This document shows positions 43,991 to 56,700 of a stretch of 64,000 nucleotides of DNA, in pieces. Source of the DNA: Apteryx mantelli (Eukaryota > Chordata > Aves > Apterygiformes > Apterygidae); the NCBI RefSeq assembly GCF_036417845.1, contig NC_089979.1:20540458-20604457 (forward strand), read 5' to 3'. Each line of letters opens with the position of its first letter. Positions within the stretch are counted from its first letter, which is position 1. The translations under genes were made by a program, and so were the position numbers. The notes below the pieces were generated by a model. It had not been told where the DNA came from. It worked only from the letters and a program-made list of their open reading frames with translations, and did not search any database.

Positions 43991-44820
43991 TTTGACTAGA
44001 GAAGCTCAAGGGCTTTATAGAACAGACCTGCATAATATATAGCCCATAGGGTCATATATAGCCTGCACAGTGAATTGTTTCATTTCCCCATTATGCTTTC
44101 CTTGTATCTTGCTCAGCTGGACAGCTGAGCAGCTGTGAAGCCTGCCCTTACAATGTCTGGCTGGTCTCTGAAAAACAGCTTTTGTTCCTGGAACTATCCT
44201 TCCAGTAGGAACTGAAAGTGGATGGGGAGAGGAGGCATGAACTTGTGGAAGAGAAGGATTTGAAGGGTTACTGGGGTTTTGGGGGTGGCTTTCTCTTGTT
44301 TTACCTTAGTAGTTAGTGTTTCTTTAGATGCATGTGTGTATTGTTGTTACCATCTGTAAGTGAACAAAGCAAAAGTAATTGATGATTTGATGTAGAATGC
44401 TGACAGTGGGGGAGCCTCTTGTTAGAAAGCTGTAGTCCTCTCAGCCGTGGCCCTGGTAAGGGTTTACTTCAGTTTACAGATATGATATAGCCCAGTCCTT
44501 GTAAAGCACAGGTCTCGCTCACACCGTGTGATGGAGGTGAACAATTGTAGCAGTCAACACATTGGCTGGAGCTGTTGCACCAGAGACAAAATGTTAAATC
44601 CTGCTTTCTGTAAACAACCTTAATGGTTGCCATGGTGGCCACTTCAGATACAGGTTTGTTCAAAAAGTTAACCAGTTATCAACTGCTTGCACTGTCTTCA
44701 GAGAGCATTATTAATGCCCAATGATCTCTTAAGGAGATCAAACACATAAGTCAGCAACCCGAAGTTATAGGTCACTTCTGGGGAAAGCAAACAAACAAAC
44801 AAACAAAACCTTATGTCAGT

Positions 44821-44826
44821 TTTATT
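44821..44826 (-). promoter_or_regulatory. CNGB3: CNGB3 candidate poly(A) signal
   Basis: TTTATT on the plus strand is AATAAA for the leftward CNGB3 transcript, about 715 nt beyond its stop. An alternative lies at 43557-43552. Confidence 0.5.
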
Positions 44827-44918
44827 CACCAGAGTCAACAGAGACAACTGGAGCAGAGGCTTCTACTTTCAAAAAGTTGGCAGTAATTCTGCAGTCTGCT
44901 TGCCCTTTGTGGTTTTGT

Positions 44919-44946
44919 GGGGGGGGGGGGGTTGGGGGGGGAGGGG
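44919..44946 (+). repeat. G-run cluster, strong G-quadruplex candidate
   Basis: Thirteen G, TT, eight G, A, four G in a row on the plus strand. The CNGB3 transcript would carry the C-rich complement. Confidence 0.85.
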
Positions 44947-45538
44947 TGATGGTCAATTTAGCCCTCTCTCCCAAGCTAATACACATAGCACACACAGTTT
45001 TCGGCACTGTGCCATGCTGGTCACAAAGCAAGTCACCGATTAGAAGTATAAGAGGAGGAAAGAGAAGGATGGAGAGAAACATGGCCAACCTCAGCAACAG
45101 TAATGCAGTAACAAGAAAAAGGATAACTATGGGAAACCAGAAAAGAAAATAGAAAAGAACACATATGAGAATTAGAAGCAAACTGAGCAATAGGAAGAGC
45201 AGCAGGAAAGAGAGAATAAGAGGAGAAGGAAAAGGAGAAGCAGGAACAAGACAGAGTAATAGGTAATGGAAAGCATGGACAAAACAAGAAACAAACAGTC
45301 CCGAAATACAGTCTGACCTCTAATTCCTACCACACCAGAAGTTCTCTCTTCAGGATCAAGGTCAAAAGGTAAGTATACAATAATTTGTCCAGTTGTCTTG
45401 GGAGAGGAGGAAGGGAAGAAAAGGAGCTGGGGTAGATGATCACTTGAGCAGTCTCTACTTTTGTACCTGAAAGCAAGGTCACGCTAGCCCTCTGATTTCA
45501 GCAAGACGTTAGATAGTGTCTCAGCCCAAAGCACCCAT

Positions 45539-45784
45539 CTATACCTCTTTCTTCTCTTCAACTTCAACTTTAAGGATCTCTCTTTCTCCTGCTATGGGGG
45601 AAGGAGACATACTAATGATTAGAGACTTGTTAGTGATTTCTCTGTGCGTAACTGCGCTTGGTGTGAGCTTAGTGTCTGCATTCGGCTTTTCCTTTTGTGC
45701 AGGGGGTGCAGATGAGACAACAGGCTCCAGAGGTTTCTTAGCCTCTTGTTCAGGGTTCTTCCCATCTGCTTTAGCTTGATTTTC
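45539..45784 (-). CDS. CNGB3: CNGB3 last coding exon
   Basis: 246 nt including the TAG. It encodes 81 residues from [20 protein letters not shown] to VEVEEKKEV. The motif SLIISMSPS matches human SLIISMAPS and confirms the frame. Acceptor TTTCTAG|GAA. The human protein has a long run of KENEDK-type repeats here, and this copy does not. Confidence 0.94.
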   Translation of the reverse strand, partial: ENQAKADGKNPEQEAKKPLEPVVSSAPPAQKEKPNADTKLTPSAVTHREITNKSLIISMSPSPIAGEREILKVEVEEKKEV

Positions 45785-47748
45785 CTAGAAATGAGAAGTT
45801 ACACATTTCCAATTGCTGCAGAGGAAATTCAAGCAGTTCTATTTTGTATATGTAGTGGTAAGTCACAGCGTGGGTACTGTGATTAAGATCATGCAGGGTA
45901 CATAAATTTGCGTTCAGCTGCTGAAATTCAATTTCTAAGTGAAAAATGCTATTTCAAAATGAAGATGTCAAAATAAAACCTAGGAAATTTTGTGGGTAGT
46001 GATAGTATCTGCTTCTCCTTAATACAGCAGGATGAAATAGACAAGTTTTGGGGCACACAAACCTTCAGGAAGATTTGAGACAAATTTTAGAACCAGTGTT
46101 TACAGAGATTAGGTACAATGATTAATATCACACCTACTGGGAGCTTTTGCCATTGATTACATTGATAAGGCTACATTTTCTTCTACTCTTTCCAAGTTTT
46201 CCCACTAGCTTCTCCCTGGAGGAATCTATTCTGCTTTCTGTGGCATTACCTGAACTTCTTGTTCTCTCTTCAGCTTCAGCAGCACAGCGAGGCCTGTTTT
46301 TCCTTTCTCTCCGAGCATTGCCTTGAACAATTTTGGAGTTTCCTGTTTCTGCCCAAATAGACTGGCCAAGCACCGGGGCTGTGGCGGTCCAGGAGCAACT
46401 TTCCCCTTCTCCTTCAGCAGCATCCTGGAGACAGGAAAGAAAGAGAGCACACAGCAGTGCAGTGAAACTGGGAAAAGTTCATACAAAACTTAAGTTCAAG
46501 GATGAAGATCTGACAAGTTTTCTAGCCAATTTTTTATTCCAGTTCCAGTGGCCAAGAACAAGCTGGAAAGAGCAAGGCTTTTATCCTGGTACACTACTCT
46601 GGTAGAGCTTATTGTAAATTGGAGGCTGCTGTTCTAATCTAATCTGGAATTTCCTACCTATGTCCTATAGAATAAAGAAATACAAACTCTGATTAAGGTA
46701 TCATAAAGCAGATAGGAGCTTTATAAGGTGCAAAATAGTTGTGTGTGTTGGGCCAGAGTGGGGGAGAGATGCCTTGTACCTGGTGTACATCTCTCCTGTC
46801 TGGCCTTCTGGATACAAATTCAGAGCATGTTTACTGCTCTATTTGGAGTCCGGCTGATGCTTGTGGAGGTAACAGTTCACTAACTTTCAGCATGGCTCAA
46901 CTCTCACGGCTCTGGTTAGAGAGTGGCATTTATTTTGGTCTTCCTCCATACATTACCTTTAAGATATTAAAATTACTAGTGCTGCCAATCATGGGGCAGA
47001 CTAGATTTTCATAGCCTTCCATCACAGTCCTGATTTGCAGTCATAACAGCAGCAAGTAAAGAACCATGAAGGTGAGGATTAGATGAGAGTTTCAAGATAG
47101 ATAGAACCAGTGAAAAGCAGCAGACTCCCCTGCTTTCAGTTTCTATTAGGTTATGGTACAGTTTTCAAAGCAACTTTTCTATCCTTGCAAAAGTCCTGAC
47201 TTGAGTTTTTTTGTGAGCCAGGACTATTCTGGCAGCCTAAAATACAGTAAATCCCATAATATTGCTACTTTTTTTGAGTGTTTTGTACTTTGCAACTTCA
47301 GGAATTTCAGCAGTGAAGATTTTACTTTATTTATTTATTTATTTTTGTCAAATTAAGAAGGTACGCTTTAGCAGCTTCCATGGATTAATTACTTAAGCAC
47401 CATACAGTGAATATCAGGTAGGTGATAACAGAACAAATTTATTGCTTGAATAACTCCTTTGAGTTATATCAGGTAGTTTATTCCAAGAGGTCTTTTACAG
47501 GTCCAGGAGGGCCAATATAATTCCACAGAGATCTTCACTGTAAACTTTTCAGGACAGAGCAACTAATGGTGCGATTCCAAAATTGAACATAACTGCAAAT
47601 CTCTATCAAAACTGCGCAAATATCCTATTTGTGCCTGGTTTTTCAGGACACATGGCTGCCATACACAGAGCATGGGAGCTTTGGGATGAATTAATGGATG
47701 CCCAGACAGGCGAGCAGAGTACACGGCCTCCAGCACAGGATACCATGC

Positions 47749-47780
<32 letters not shown>

Positions 47781-50700
47781 TGCGTATTTTGTAAATTACA
47801 CATGATATCCTTAGGTAAGGCTGATATCTAGAAAGGGCTTTGGGCCCAAATGTGAATATATACATGGAGGGTGGCTAATGATTAAGCTCCTGCAGTTGGG
47901 AAAGGCTATCTAGAATTTAATGGCTTGGCAGGGTAAGGTGGGGGTGGGCAAGGAGACAGGAGAAAGTGGTGTGAGACAGAAGCTGAAATAACAAGTAGTG
48001 TTGGTCATACCACTATTAGAAAGAAGCTGGAGACAAGGTAGGAAGAATAATTGCTGGGGGGCTATCAGTCAGTGGCTTTCTTCTACCTTCCCACCAGTTG
48101 ATGCTGGTTTTGAAAATCAGCCTCTCTGAAGACCATCAGTGTGAAAACACTTACCAAATGGGCAAGATCTGTGTATTTCCTACTCCCATGTTTGGTGCCA
48201 TGGACATCACATCAACCTTCCTGTCTCATTCAGGGATCCATCGTTGAGTCTGGAGTATATAAGCTCCCTTCAGTTCACCTGGGCACCAGTGTTGTTGAGA
48301 GACTAGCTTTTCCTGACATTTTTTGTCACAGGCTCCCTGTCAATAAGCTCCCAGTGACTGGCTGACGTGTGTGGTTCTGCTTGCATTCACCTAGAATCTA
48401 AGCTCCTCAATGTTTTTGGGTATTAGGCTTCATTATACTGTCTTGGATTCAGGTTTCCTTTCTCTCTTGCTAAACCTTATACCACGAACAGGAAGTGCCA
48501 TGGGCAAGAGTCCAACAGACCGTTTTGGGAAACACCCTACGGACTAGGCACTTACGCTTTTCAGGTGGCAATAAGCCCATTCTGCGTCTGCGTTTCTTGC
48601 TCCTCAGGAAAGTGATTCTTAAGATACTACTATTTGATAACCAGGATTGTTGAAACATGCCTAATGCAACTGTTTACCGGCACTTCCACTAAATATGTTG
48701 CTCCTGTACTATGTTTCGTCTCCTCTGGTGGAATTTCAGATCTGGGAGGTTTTCCACCTTTTGATATCAATGCAAGGCAACAGTTCAGAACAGTAGAGTG
48801 CCAAAGTATGCTAATAATGAAAAACTGTTTCACATGTTTAGGCCTTTTAGATTTAGAAGGTAGCAAAACACTTTCATAATTTTGTTTTGACAAAATCTGG
48901 CGATATTTTGCCCTTACAAAGCCTGGGGAAACTCACCCCAGCAAACTACAGCCAAAGCAAAGTAAAAAACAGTTTCAATGTGAAATCCTGTTCCAGAATC
49001 CCTTTGCACAAAATGCACACTTCTCAGATGGGTGTACGTATCTCCGATCTTGTGAGGCCTTACTTCAAATGCATTCCTATCTACTCTTTAGGATTTTGGA
49101 AATGTATTCAAGTCTGTGGGTACGTTAAAGCTCATATCTATAGAGTTAATTGCAAGGGCTCAGTTGCACCTTTGAAAACCTGCTCCTTGCCTGACATCTG
49201 TCTTGCAATATCTATCTTTCTTGGGTATATAAGGAGTCCTGATATGTATCTGTACCTCCTATTTTTTTTGTTACCTTAAATATATTTTGGAGAAGACAAC
49301 TGCATTCAGAACTTCATTGTATTTACCACATTTCCACAGCCCTTGTCATCCCCGCCAAGACCATGGCTTCCACTAAATGCTATCAGAAAAAAATTGACAT
49401 CTAAATACAAATGTGTTTATATTTGTTGCTATTCCAGGAAATGAGTGCAAATCTGTCTAGAAGCTACAACTGTTCATTCCACAGCTAAACAATGTGATTT
49501 AAAAATTATTATTAGGACATACTTTGCTTTCTTCATCAGAATCTTTTCTGAGTCAGGATAGTGTACCAAGATTTCATTGAGGGTGGTCTTGTCTAAAACG
49601 AAAAGGTTGGCAAAACCATGAGCCACCACGTTGGCAGTCCTCCGATTTCCTCCACCCGCTGCTAATAGGCTGGAATGAAAATAAACATGGACAGTCAGGT
49701 TGTTACTTGCCATCGTGAGGAGTCTCTTTGCTGGTGTTCGCCACTAAAGTCATCACAAGGTTCACTTACCCAACTGTTATCTCTGGTATTCTGCAAACTC
49801 TTTTTGCAGGTAGGATAGAAAATATTTTTTTGCCTCAAGAAGGCAAATTGTCGCTACTGGTCAGGACTGTGCTGATGCTAAGGACTGAGAGAGGTCTTGC
49901 TGGATAGACACATTTCAGTGCAAGGACTGCATTTGTTTTAGTCTTCATGTGAACTTAGAATTCCCTCAATTTTATTGTTGAAAGTGATTTACATAAGAAG
50001 TAGAGCAGCACACCTCTGATATTATTGAAAAAGTTATTTACAGTGAGTGAATTATTCTCCATCCCAAGAATTTTAATTTTCCTGAGCAAATAATTTTTGT
50101 GGGTCTCTGGTTTTCAGTCTTCTCACATATCTCATCTAATGTTTGCATGTTGGCAAACTGAATAATATGGATTGAGAAGGTCTTTCAACCTGACAGTTAA
50201 AAGTGTGTCTGTGTGAGAAGGCAGCTGTTTTGTTTTAAAAATAAGGCCTTAGGCCATCTTAGCAAACAGTAGTTGAGCATAGGAATGATATCCACATAAA
50301 AATATGTTGTACAAATAACAGTTAAGTTGCTCATCTTGCGTTAAACAAACAAAAGGAAGAGACCTCACTTCTCAGCTGTGGTGTTAAGCAAGAGAAGTTG
50401 CATTTTATTCTTAGTGTTAAAATTTGCTTTATCCCTGTATTAAAGGAGATCCACCATAGAAAATTGTTCCTTAACTGTTTCTCTGAGAGTTTATAAAGAA
50501 TATTCAATAATATCCAAATTTAAAGGTTATTAGTAAAGGATAATGTGGATCCTATCTTCTATTAAGCATGATTTAATATTTATCCTTAATTAAGGATATA
50601 CTAATATTTATTTTTAATTTTAAGGATGTTTATACAAGGTATTTATAAATATTAGATTATACTGATTATACTTGATTTATAAAGCATAACATGAGACCTC

Positions 50701-53700
50701 TGCAATTGTGTGTATAAGATTATTTTTACACACATGCAAACACACATGTTTTTGTGACCTAAGACAGCAATCAATATATGAACTCAAGTTGAAAATGCAG
50801 TGTATCAGGTTCTTTTTAAAACAATTATGTACAATTCCTCAAATAGAAAAATAAGCACCTGCACAATAAGGAGAGCAGCTAACGAAAATTCCAACCAACT
50901 TTGTTCTGATGAATCGCTTTGTAGCAAATCATTGAACAATCATTTTCAGGCTCTTCCAAGAGAAAGCCCATTTCATTGAGGCAGACTAGGACTAAAGAAA
51001 TCATTTTTTTTCCTTATAGTAATGATATGAGGTGAATTTTACAAGTAAGGCCTTGCTCAAACAAAATCATCTTTGACTAAGGACAACATTATGGACTTCA
51101 TGACTGGGTCTGTTTTGGCCAGTATGCTAAAAGTTAGGTGGTAGACTAAATCTTTAAAAATAACTACATTCATCTTACAGTAGTCCTTGATGCTATAAGA
51201 TCCATATTAATAGAGACATTGCTTTTTCTGCCTTACATTTTTTCCTCCAGTTATTAGCCTAAAATGCTGTAATATTAGTGTGAAAGGTTATCTTTTGAAT
51301 TCTCATGGTAGCAATTTTAATTTAGAAGTATCAAGCTGTCAGGGTGATGAGTCAACTTATCAGTTTGTCTTTTATAACTGATCTCTGTAGGAAGCTGCCC
51401 TTTGCTGAAATTAGCAAACCTGATGCAGGAAATGGTGTGCTCATCTGCTGAGCGCCCAGGGCTGCGGCTCCCCAACCCAGCCCTAGCATGTGTATGGAGA
51501 GAGCTGGTAAGTCAGAAAAAGAGAAATAGATCAGGATCTTGCTTCTGAGCAGAATGTCAAATGCTAAAGCTCACTGAGAAGCAGCAGCTGCTGCCTCATG
51601 GGAAGTTCTGGGCCAGAGCTGAAAATTTAATTTTTCAGAACACTAAATATTCTATTGAACTTTAGCTTGTTTTATAGATGATAAAATAACATAGCTGTTG
51701 AAAGGCTAAAGCTGAAACCAAACTTTTGCAGAAAATCCTGTCAAAAATTTACACATAATAGAGAAATGTTTTAATTTTTCCAGAATTACTGTTTTCTGAT
51801 GGGAAATTGTGCTAGTGTAATAACTGACAAAATGGATGAATGAAGACATCTGGTTTAAAGTGTAAACTTCTCTGGGCTGATGAAGTATTTTGTTATAGTT
51901 TTCCTCTCCTGAATTTCTCAATTATCTGTGCAGACAGGCTCCCATTAAGACAGCAATCTGTTTGCCTCTGATTCTAAGATTATTTTGCATCCCCAAACTG
52001 ATATTATCTATACAAAAAAGTAGTAATGAGTGTAAGACATTAAATGGAAGGCAGCTTCTATTACTTAGTCTGTTTCTATAATGATTTTCAAGAATGAAAT
52101 TCGCAAAGAACTGGTTTGAACATTAAACTTGCTTTGGTCTTCTAGTGTAATTCAGGAAAAATGCAAACACATTTTGAACATTGGTAAATTTTTGAAATAC
52201 ATGAAAATTCTTTGTTTTCTTCAACTCCTTTTCCGATAGAGACATTTTAAGGATGATTTACATGCATTTTGAACAGAGTAAGACTAAATAGCAAGTATCT
52301 TATATACTGAGAAAGAAGCTGACATATTTCTCTAAACAAATATTGAATCAGAAGTCAGAAGAAAATCATGACAGTCTGATACCATGGTGATAACCATGCT
52401 ATGAATACTGGGGTAGAAGCTTGGATGTGCTAAATGAAGCAGTATTTCATCCCTTAAAGAGTTTTTTTTTTTTCATTTTCTTCTGCTGTATGGTATTCAG
52501 AAGACCTTGACAGACCTTATATAGAGAAGTGCTATATAAACTCATTATTTTCTAATGTACCGCCACAAGGAGGATAAATCTCTACTGATATACTTAATGG
52601 TTCAGGTCTTTGTTTTTCTTCAGTTTTGTAGACTGTTGTGTATTTTCTGTGTATCCCAGTTGTTGTGTATTTTCTGCTCAAGTTTATCCTCAAGATTAGG
52701 CTATTTATATCCAAAGTGCCTGTGTCTGTACTGGTACTCTTGTAAGGATGTCATGTTGTCTTCGCCAACATGGTAGGTCAATGATGAATAAAACAAGACT
52801 AGAAGTGTAGGCTTATAGCATTGCTGAGGGTTTTACTGACATATTGCCAGTATTGACCATATTGGCAATTATATGCAGAGTAAAATATATTGTGTAATGA
52901 AACTTTGGTCATTGTGTGGGTCTCATGTAGAAAGAAGCGCTCACTTTTATTAGATTAAAAGTTTGAAAATCCCTTCCTTGCATTAAAATCAATCATTATC
53001 ATTTCTCGTGTTTTTTAAAAAAATATCCTCACTCCAAATCCAGAACTCAGAAATAATTGAAAACTTTATGTGGGTTATGTATCTAGGCTGCTTTAGCTTT
53101 TTTCTTTTATATTTTCAGTATCCAGCCCTTATTGAAAACCAGTGCATTCTCAGCCTTTCCACATAGATTACAACACAGCATTTTGTTTTGGAGCTTTGCT
53201 CTAATATTATATTGTCACACAGAGGAATACTTTTAAAATAACCTTCTCTCAAACAGCTGATATAATTTCATTTTCTCACTCAATGGAAAAGGCCTGTATC
53301 TATGGGATAGATCAGGTGTTTTCTGCTTGAAGGTCTGAGCAAGTTCTGTACACAACATCACTGCATAAACTGGCATGTTTCCACTACCACAAAGGCAGAG
53401 GCAAGTAGAAGATAAATGTAAACCTGGCACAGTGCTGATTACCACTTTTCAAAAGGCAGATTAAAGCTACCAGCAAGAGGATTAACTGTAACAGGGCAGC
53501 AGCTGGAAGGAATCAAGGATCCCAGTTTATCACATGCAGCAGCACTTGTATTTTATTACTTTTTCCTCAGGCCAACCTCAGCAGGGGATGCTGTGCCTAA
53601 AATCTAGCACTTGCTTGGCTAATTGGTGAACATGGCACATAAGAGTTAATGGATTTTGCATAGCAACTATGTGGAGAACAGGAAAAACATTTGTAGCGAC

Positions 53701-56700
53701 CTGAGAAAAGTTTTCTCCTCCAGAAAAACTTAGACCCAAAAATCTGATCCGTCAGTCTTTTTCTTTCTCTTAAATGCATTTCTCTTAAACAAATGCATTT
53801 TCATATATGGGTGCCTGATTTTCAGTGACTTAGTCCCTACATCAGCCCTTAAATGAACTAGTCTCATTTGCTATTTTAGGTATCTTCTCTCCCTTGTTAA
53901 AAATTACTTATCACTTTTAGTAGCTGCTGTGTATCTAGGCATCCAGGGCATCTAGTCTCACTACACAAGCAATAAAAAGACATGTGGTCCTGCCATATTG
54001 AGACCTTGGAGCAGGAAGATGTATTAAATCTTCTCAATGGTGAAGGTGAATTCTGTCTGTATAACCCTGAGTGCCTTGCCCAAAACACTTATTACACATT
54101 ATTTGCCATTCAGAAATCTCAAATCTTTCTAAATTAGTCTGTGATGTTTCACTTAAATTTTCTTCAGCTTGTCTACAGCTCTTTGCTCGGTATCCTCTTG
54201 GTTAATGCTACTCAACTTTCTAGCCTCTCCCTGGTACCTGTCATGCTTACCAGTGAGAAGTTAAACAATCATTAATTATTTGACCAGTTCTAAAGAAAGC
54301 ATTAAAATAGTGATAGATGTACCTGATCTCTCCAAATACAGCTCCTGCTCTTAGCGTAACCAGGACTTTTGTACCATCAGGGCCTCCAAGAACTTGAACT
54401 TCCCCTTGTTTGATGATGTACATCTCTCTGCCAATCTCTCCCTGGGCATACAAACATATAAAGATCCCACATTTTAGCAAGGCAGGGGTTTTTTTTAGTA
54501 GAATAATCTGACAAACTCCTCTTTGAATATCTTTCTACTTTCTCATACACAGATTTATCAGTGTTATGGAGAAATAAATGTTTGTTTGCACTACCCTTCC
54601 TAGCATCAAGGACAAGCATGAGGTCTGACTTTGGCAGATCTAATTGTGACGTGAGGCAGGAGTAAGACTCTACAGGCCAGCTTAAAACAAGAAGACTAGA
54701 TAATAATCGGGATTGTATCAGTTGTTTCCATGGACTACTCTGGTGGTAACTGAAGTAATTCAGAAGTATATTTAATAACAGGTGCAAACCTCCCCCCGTG
54801 CTAGTTTTCACACTATTTCTTCTAATTGTCCCTTACCTAATTTTAAAGGAAAAATAGGAATAATGAACCATTCAAAAGTTTGTCTATTTTTATGTAATCA
54901 CTTGATGGTTTAAGAGATTCTTAGCTTATTTATTATCCTCCACGTTAGAGATGATCTGCCAGGATTCAAAAGGGTGACATGTCAGTATAAATGCAAACTT
55001 GTCTGCAAAAAGCAGAAAAGTTGGGGTAACCTGCAAACCTGATGGGACTTTACAAAGGTAATAATCAATAGTTCTCCCAACATCTCAATAAGACAGGCAA
55101 GTAAATACTATTCCACTTGTGCAGCTGGAGTAACTGAGGTAAATCAGGAACTTGGCCTTAAAAGTGAATAGGCAACAGCAGCACAACCAGGGCTGAAAAC
55201 GTGGGGCTTGTTCTTTCTGTCCCTTAGCTTGCTCCTCCAAGCCTGCATGCTGGACCCTTCTAGGTAAAGTATGATGAGCCCAGCGTACAGCCAGGTAGGA
55301 TGTACTCACAGCTCTCAAGTTCTGGCAAGGGTTTTTTCACTACTGCATGATACAGCATTAATAGGATTACAGTACTATGGTGGTTGACCACATAGTAGCT
55401 CTGCGTGGCCTTTTATGGAATGAGTGGAATTAATCAAGCTGAAATAAAATGATTTTTCCATTTCTTGGAACCCATCATTGCCAAGAACTATTTGCCTCTG
55501 ACTGCAGGATCAAGACCTTAAATCTGTTGCTGTCATCTTTTACCTCTGTTGGGGCACAGTCCCAGCCACAGGGGCGGTGTGCAGCTAATTACATATTCAG
55601 TTTGCTCTTTGGAGATGGCTCAGAGGTCCAAGTGTAGGTACATCAAGGTCAGACTCTGCTGTACAGAGCTGTGTGGGATGCCTTGTGTTTTCCTGCGGAT
55701 AATTCTATTTAGAGCTTCTGGGTACACAGTGAAGCACTGTGTATTCACAAGCATCATAGCTTGAGCTCTGTAGGCTAAGTTCGTATGTATATACGTATAA
55801 AAAAATTGAAATTTCCCAATTTTTTATATATTCAGACTTAATGATGTGTCACTAGATATGCTGTATTTACATAAAATGCTTCCCCAGGCTTTCCCAGGCT
55901 ACCACAGTTTTGTTTGATAACGTAAGTAATAAAATCCATATAGTCTTGCTCTAGCTTGAAACTTGAGAGTTTATTGTTATTATTACACATAATACCATAA
56001 TTATTTTTTATGCTATATAATTCTCTCAGGATTAATTTTATTTAAAGTATACTGGTGACCTATATCTGGACTCTTGTTCTAAAATGCATATTATCTTGCA
56101 TTTGAAAGGGATAGTAATGCTCACCTTTTTGCAGACAAAGTCACCAGGTAAATACACGATGGATTTCAACCGTAGCAGCATGTCATATATCATCTGAGTA
56201 TCACACCCCTGTTGAAATAATTATAATTGTGCTGTATTGATTCAGTAACTGAAGTTATTATTAGTGCTTACACTAGACAGCAAAACCCAACAGTACATGA
56301 GTGTACTGAGAGAACCCCAACAGGGGTTCGTAAGTGGAATGCAAACTAACAACATCATAAAGATCACTTTTTAAAGCAGAGAAAATACTTGAAGGAACTG
56401 TCTTTCCAGATACTTATAAAGTGCTCTACTCTCTTGGTTGAACATGTCTTTCTACAAGCTTCTGTACATCTAAATCTGATTGCTGTGGAAGTTCATTTAC
56501 TGCTAGGTTCAGGGCTTTATGGGTCTTTTCTGTGAAACAATTTTTACTGATCCAGGGAAAAAAACAGATCATGCCCAGTGTTGGTATGAATCTATGAATT
56601 TCATGTCTTCAGCAAATGTTGCAAAAACAGTGAAGCTATGTATGTTTCTACAAATGGGATTTCTTGCAATTACCCTGACAAGCAAATTAGTGTTAAGACA

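Larger units (their letters stand above)
43991..45538 (-). other. CNGB3: CNGB3 3' UTR and flank
   Basis: Sequence downstream of the CNGB3 stop. The nearest minus-strand AATAAA is at 44826-44821, giving a UTR of about 700 nt. A long G-run sits at 44919-44946 and a CAAA repeat at about 44788-44806. An A/G-rich stretch runs from about 45050 to 45290. No other gene is recognised. Confidence 0.5.

Noticed and set aside
47583-47831. ORF ending in a poly-Lys run, considered as a retrogene with a poly(A) tail.
   Set aside because: No poly(A) signal before the A27 tract, no recognised parent and no visible target duplication.
48555-48620. A minus-strand segment with splice-like ends (AAG acceptor, C|GTAAGT donor) encoding a basic [14 protein letters not shown]-like peptide, considered as a CNGB3 exon.
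   Set aside because: The exon at 46424 follows the 49523 exon directly in matching phase, and inserting this segment would break the frame. Its similarity to CNGB3 is weak.
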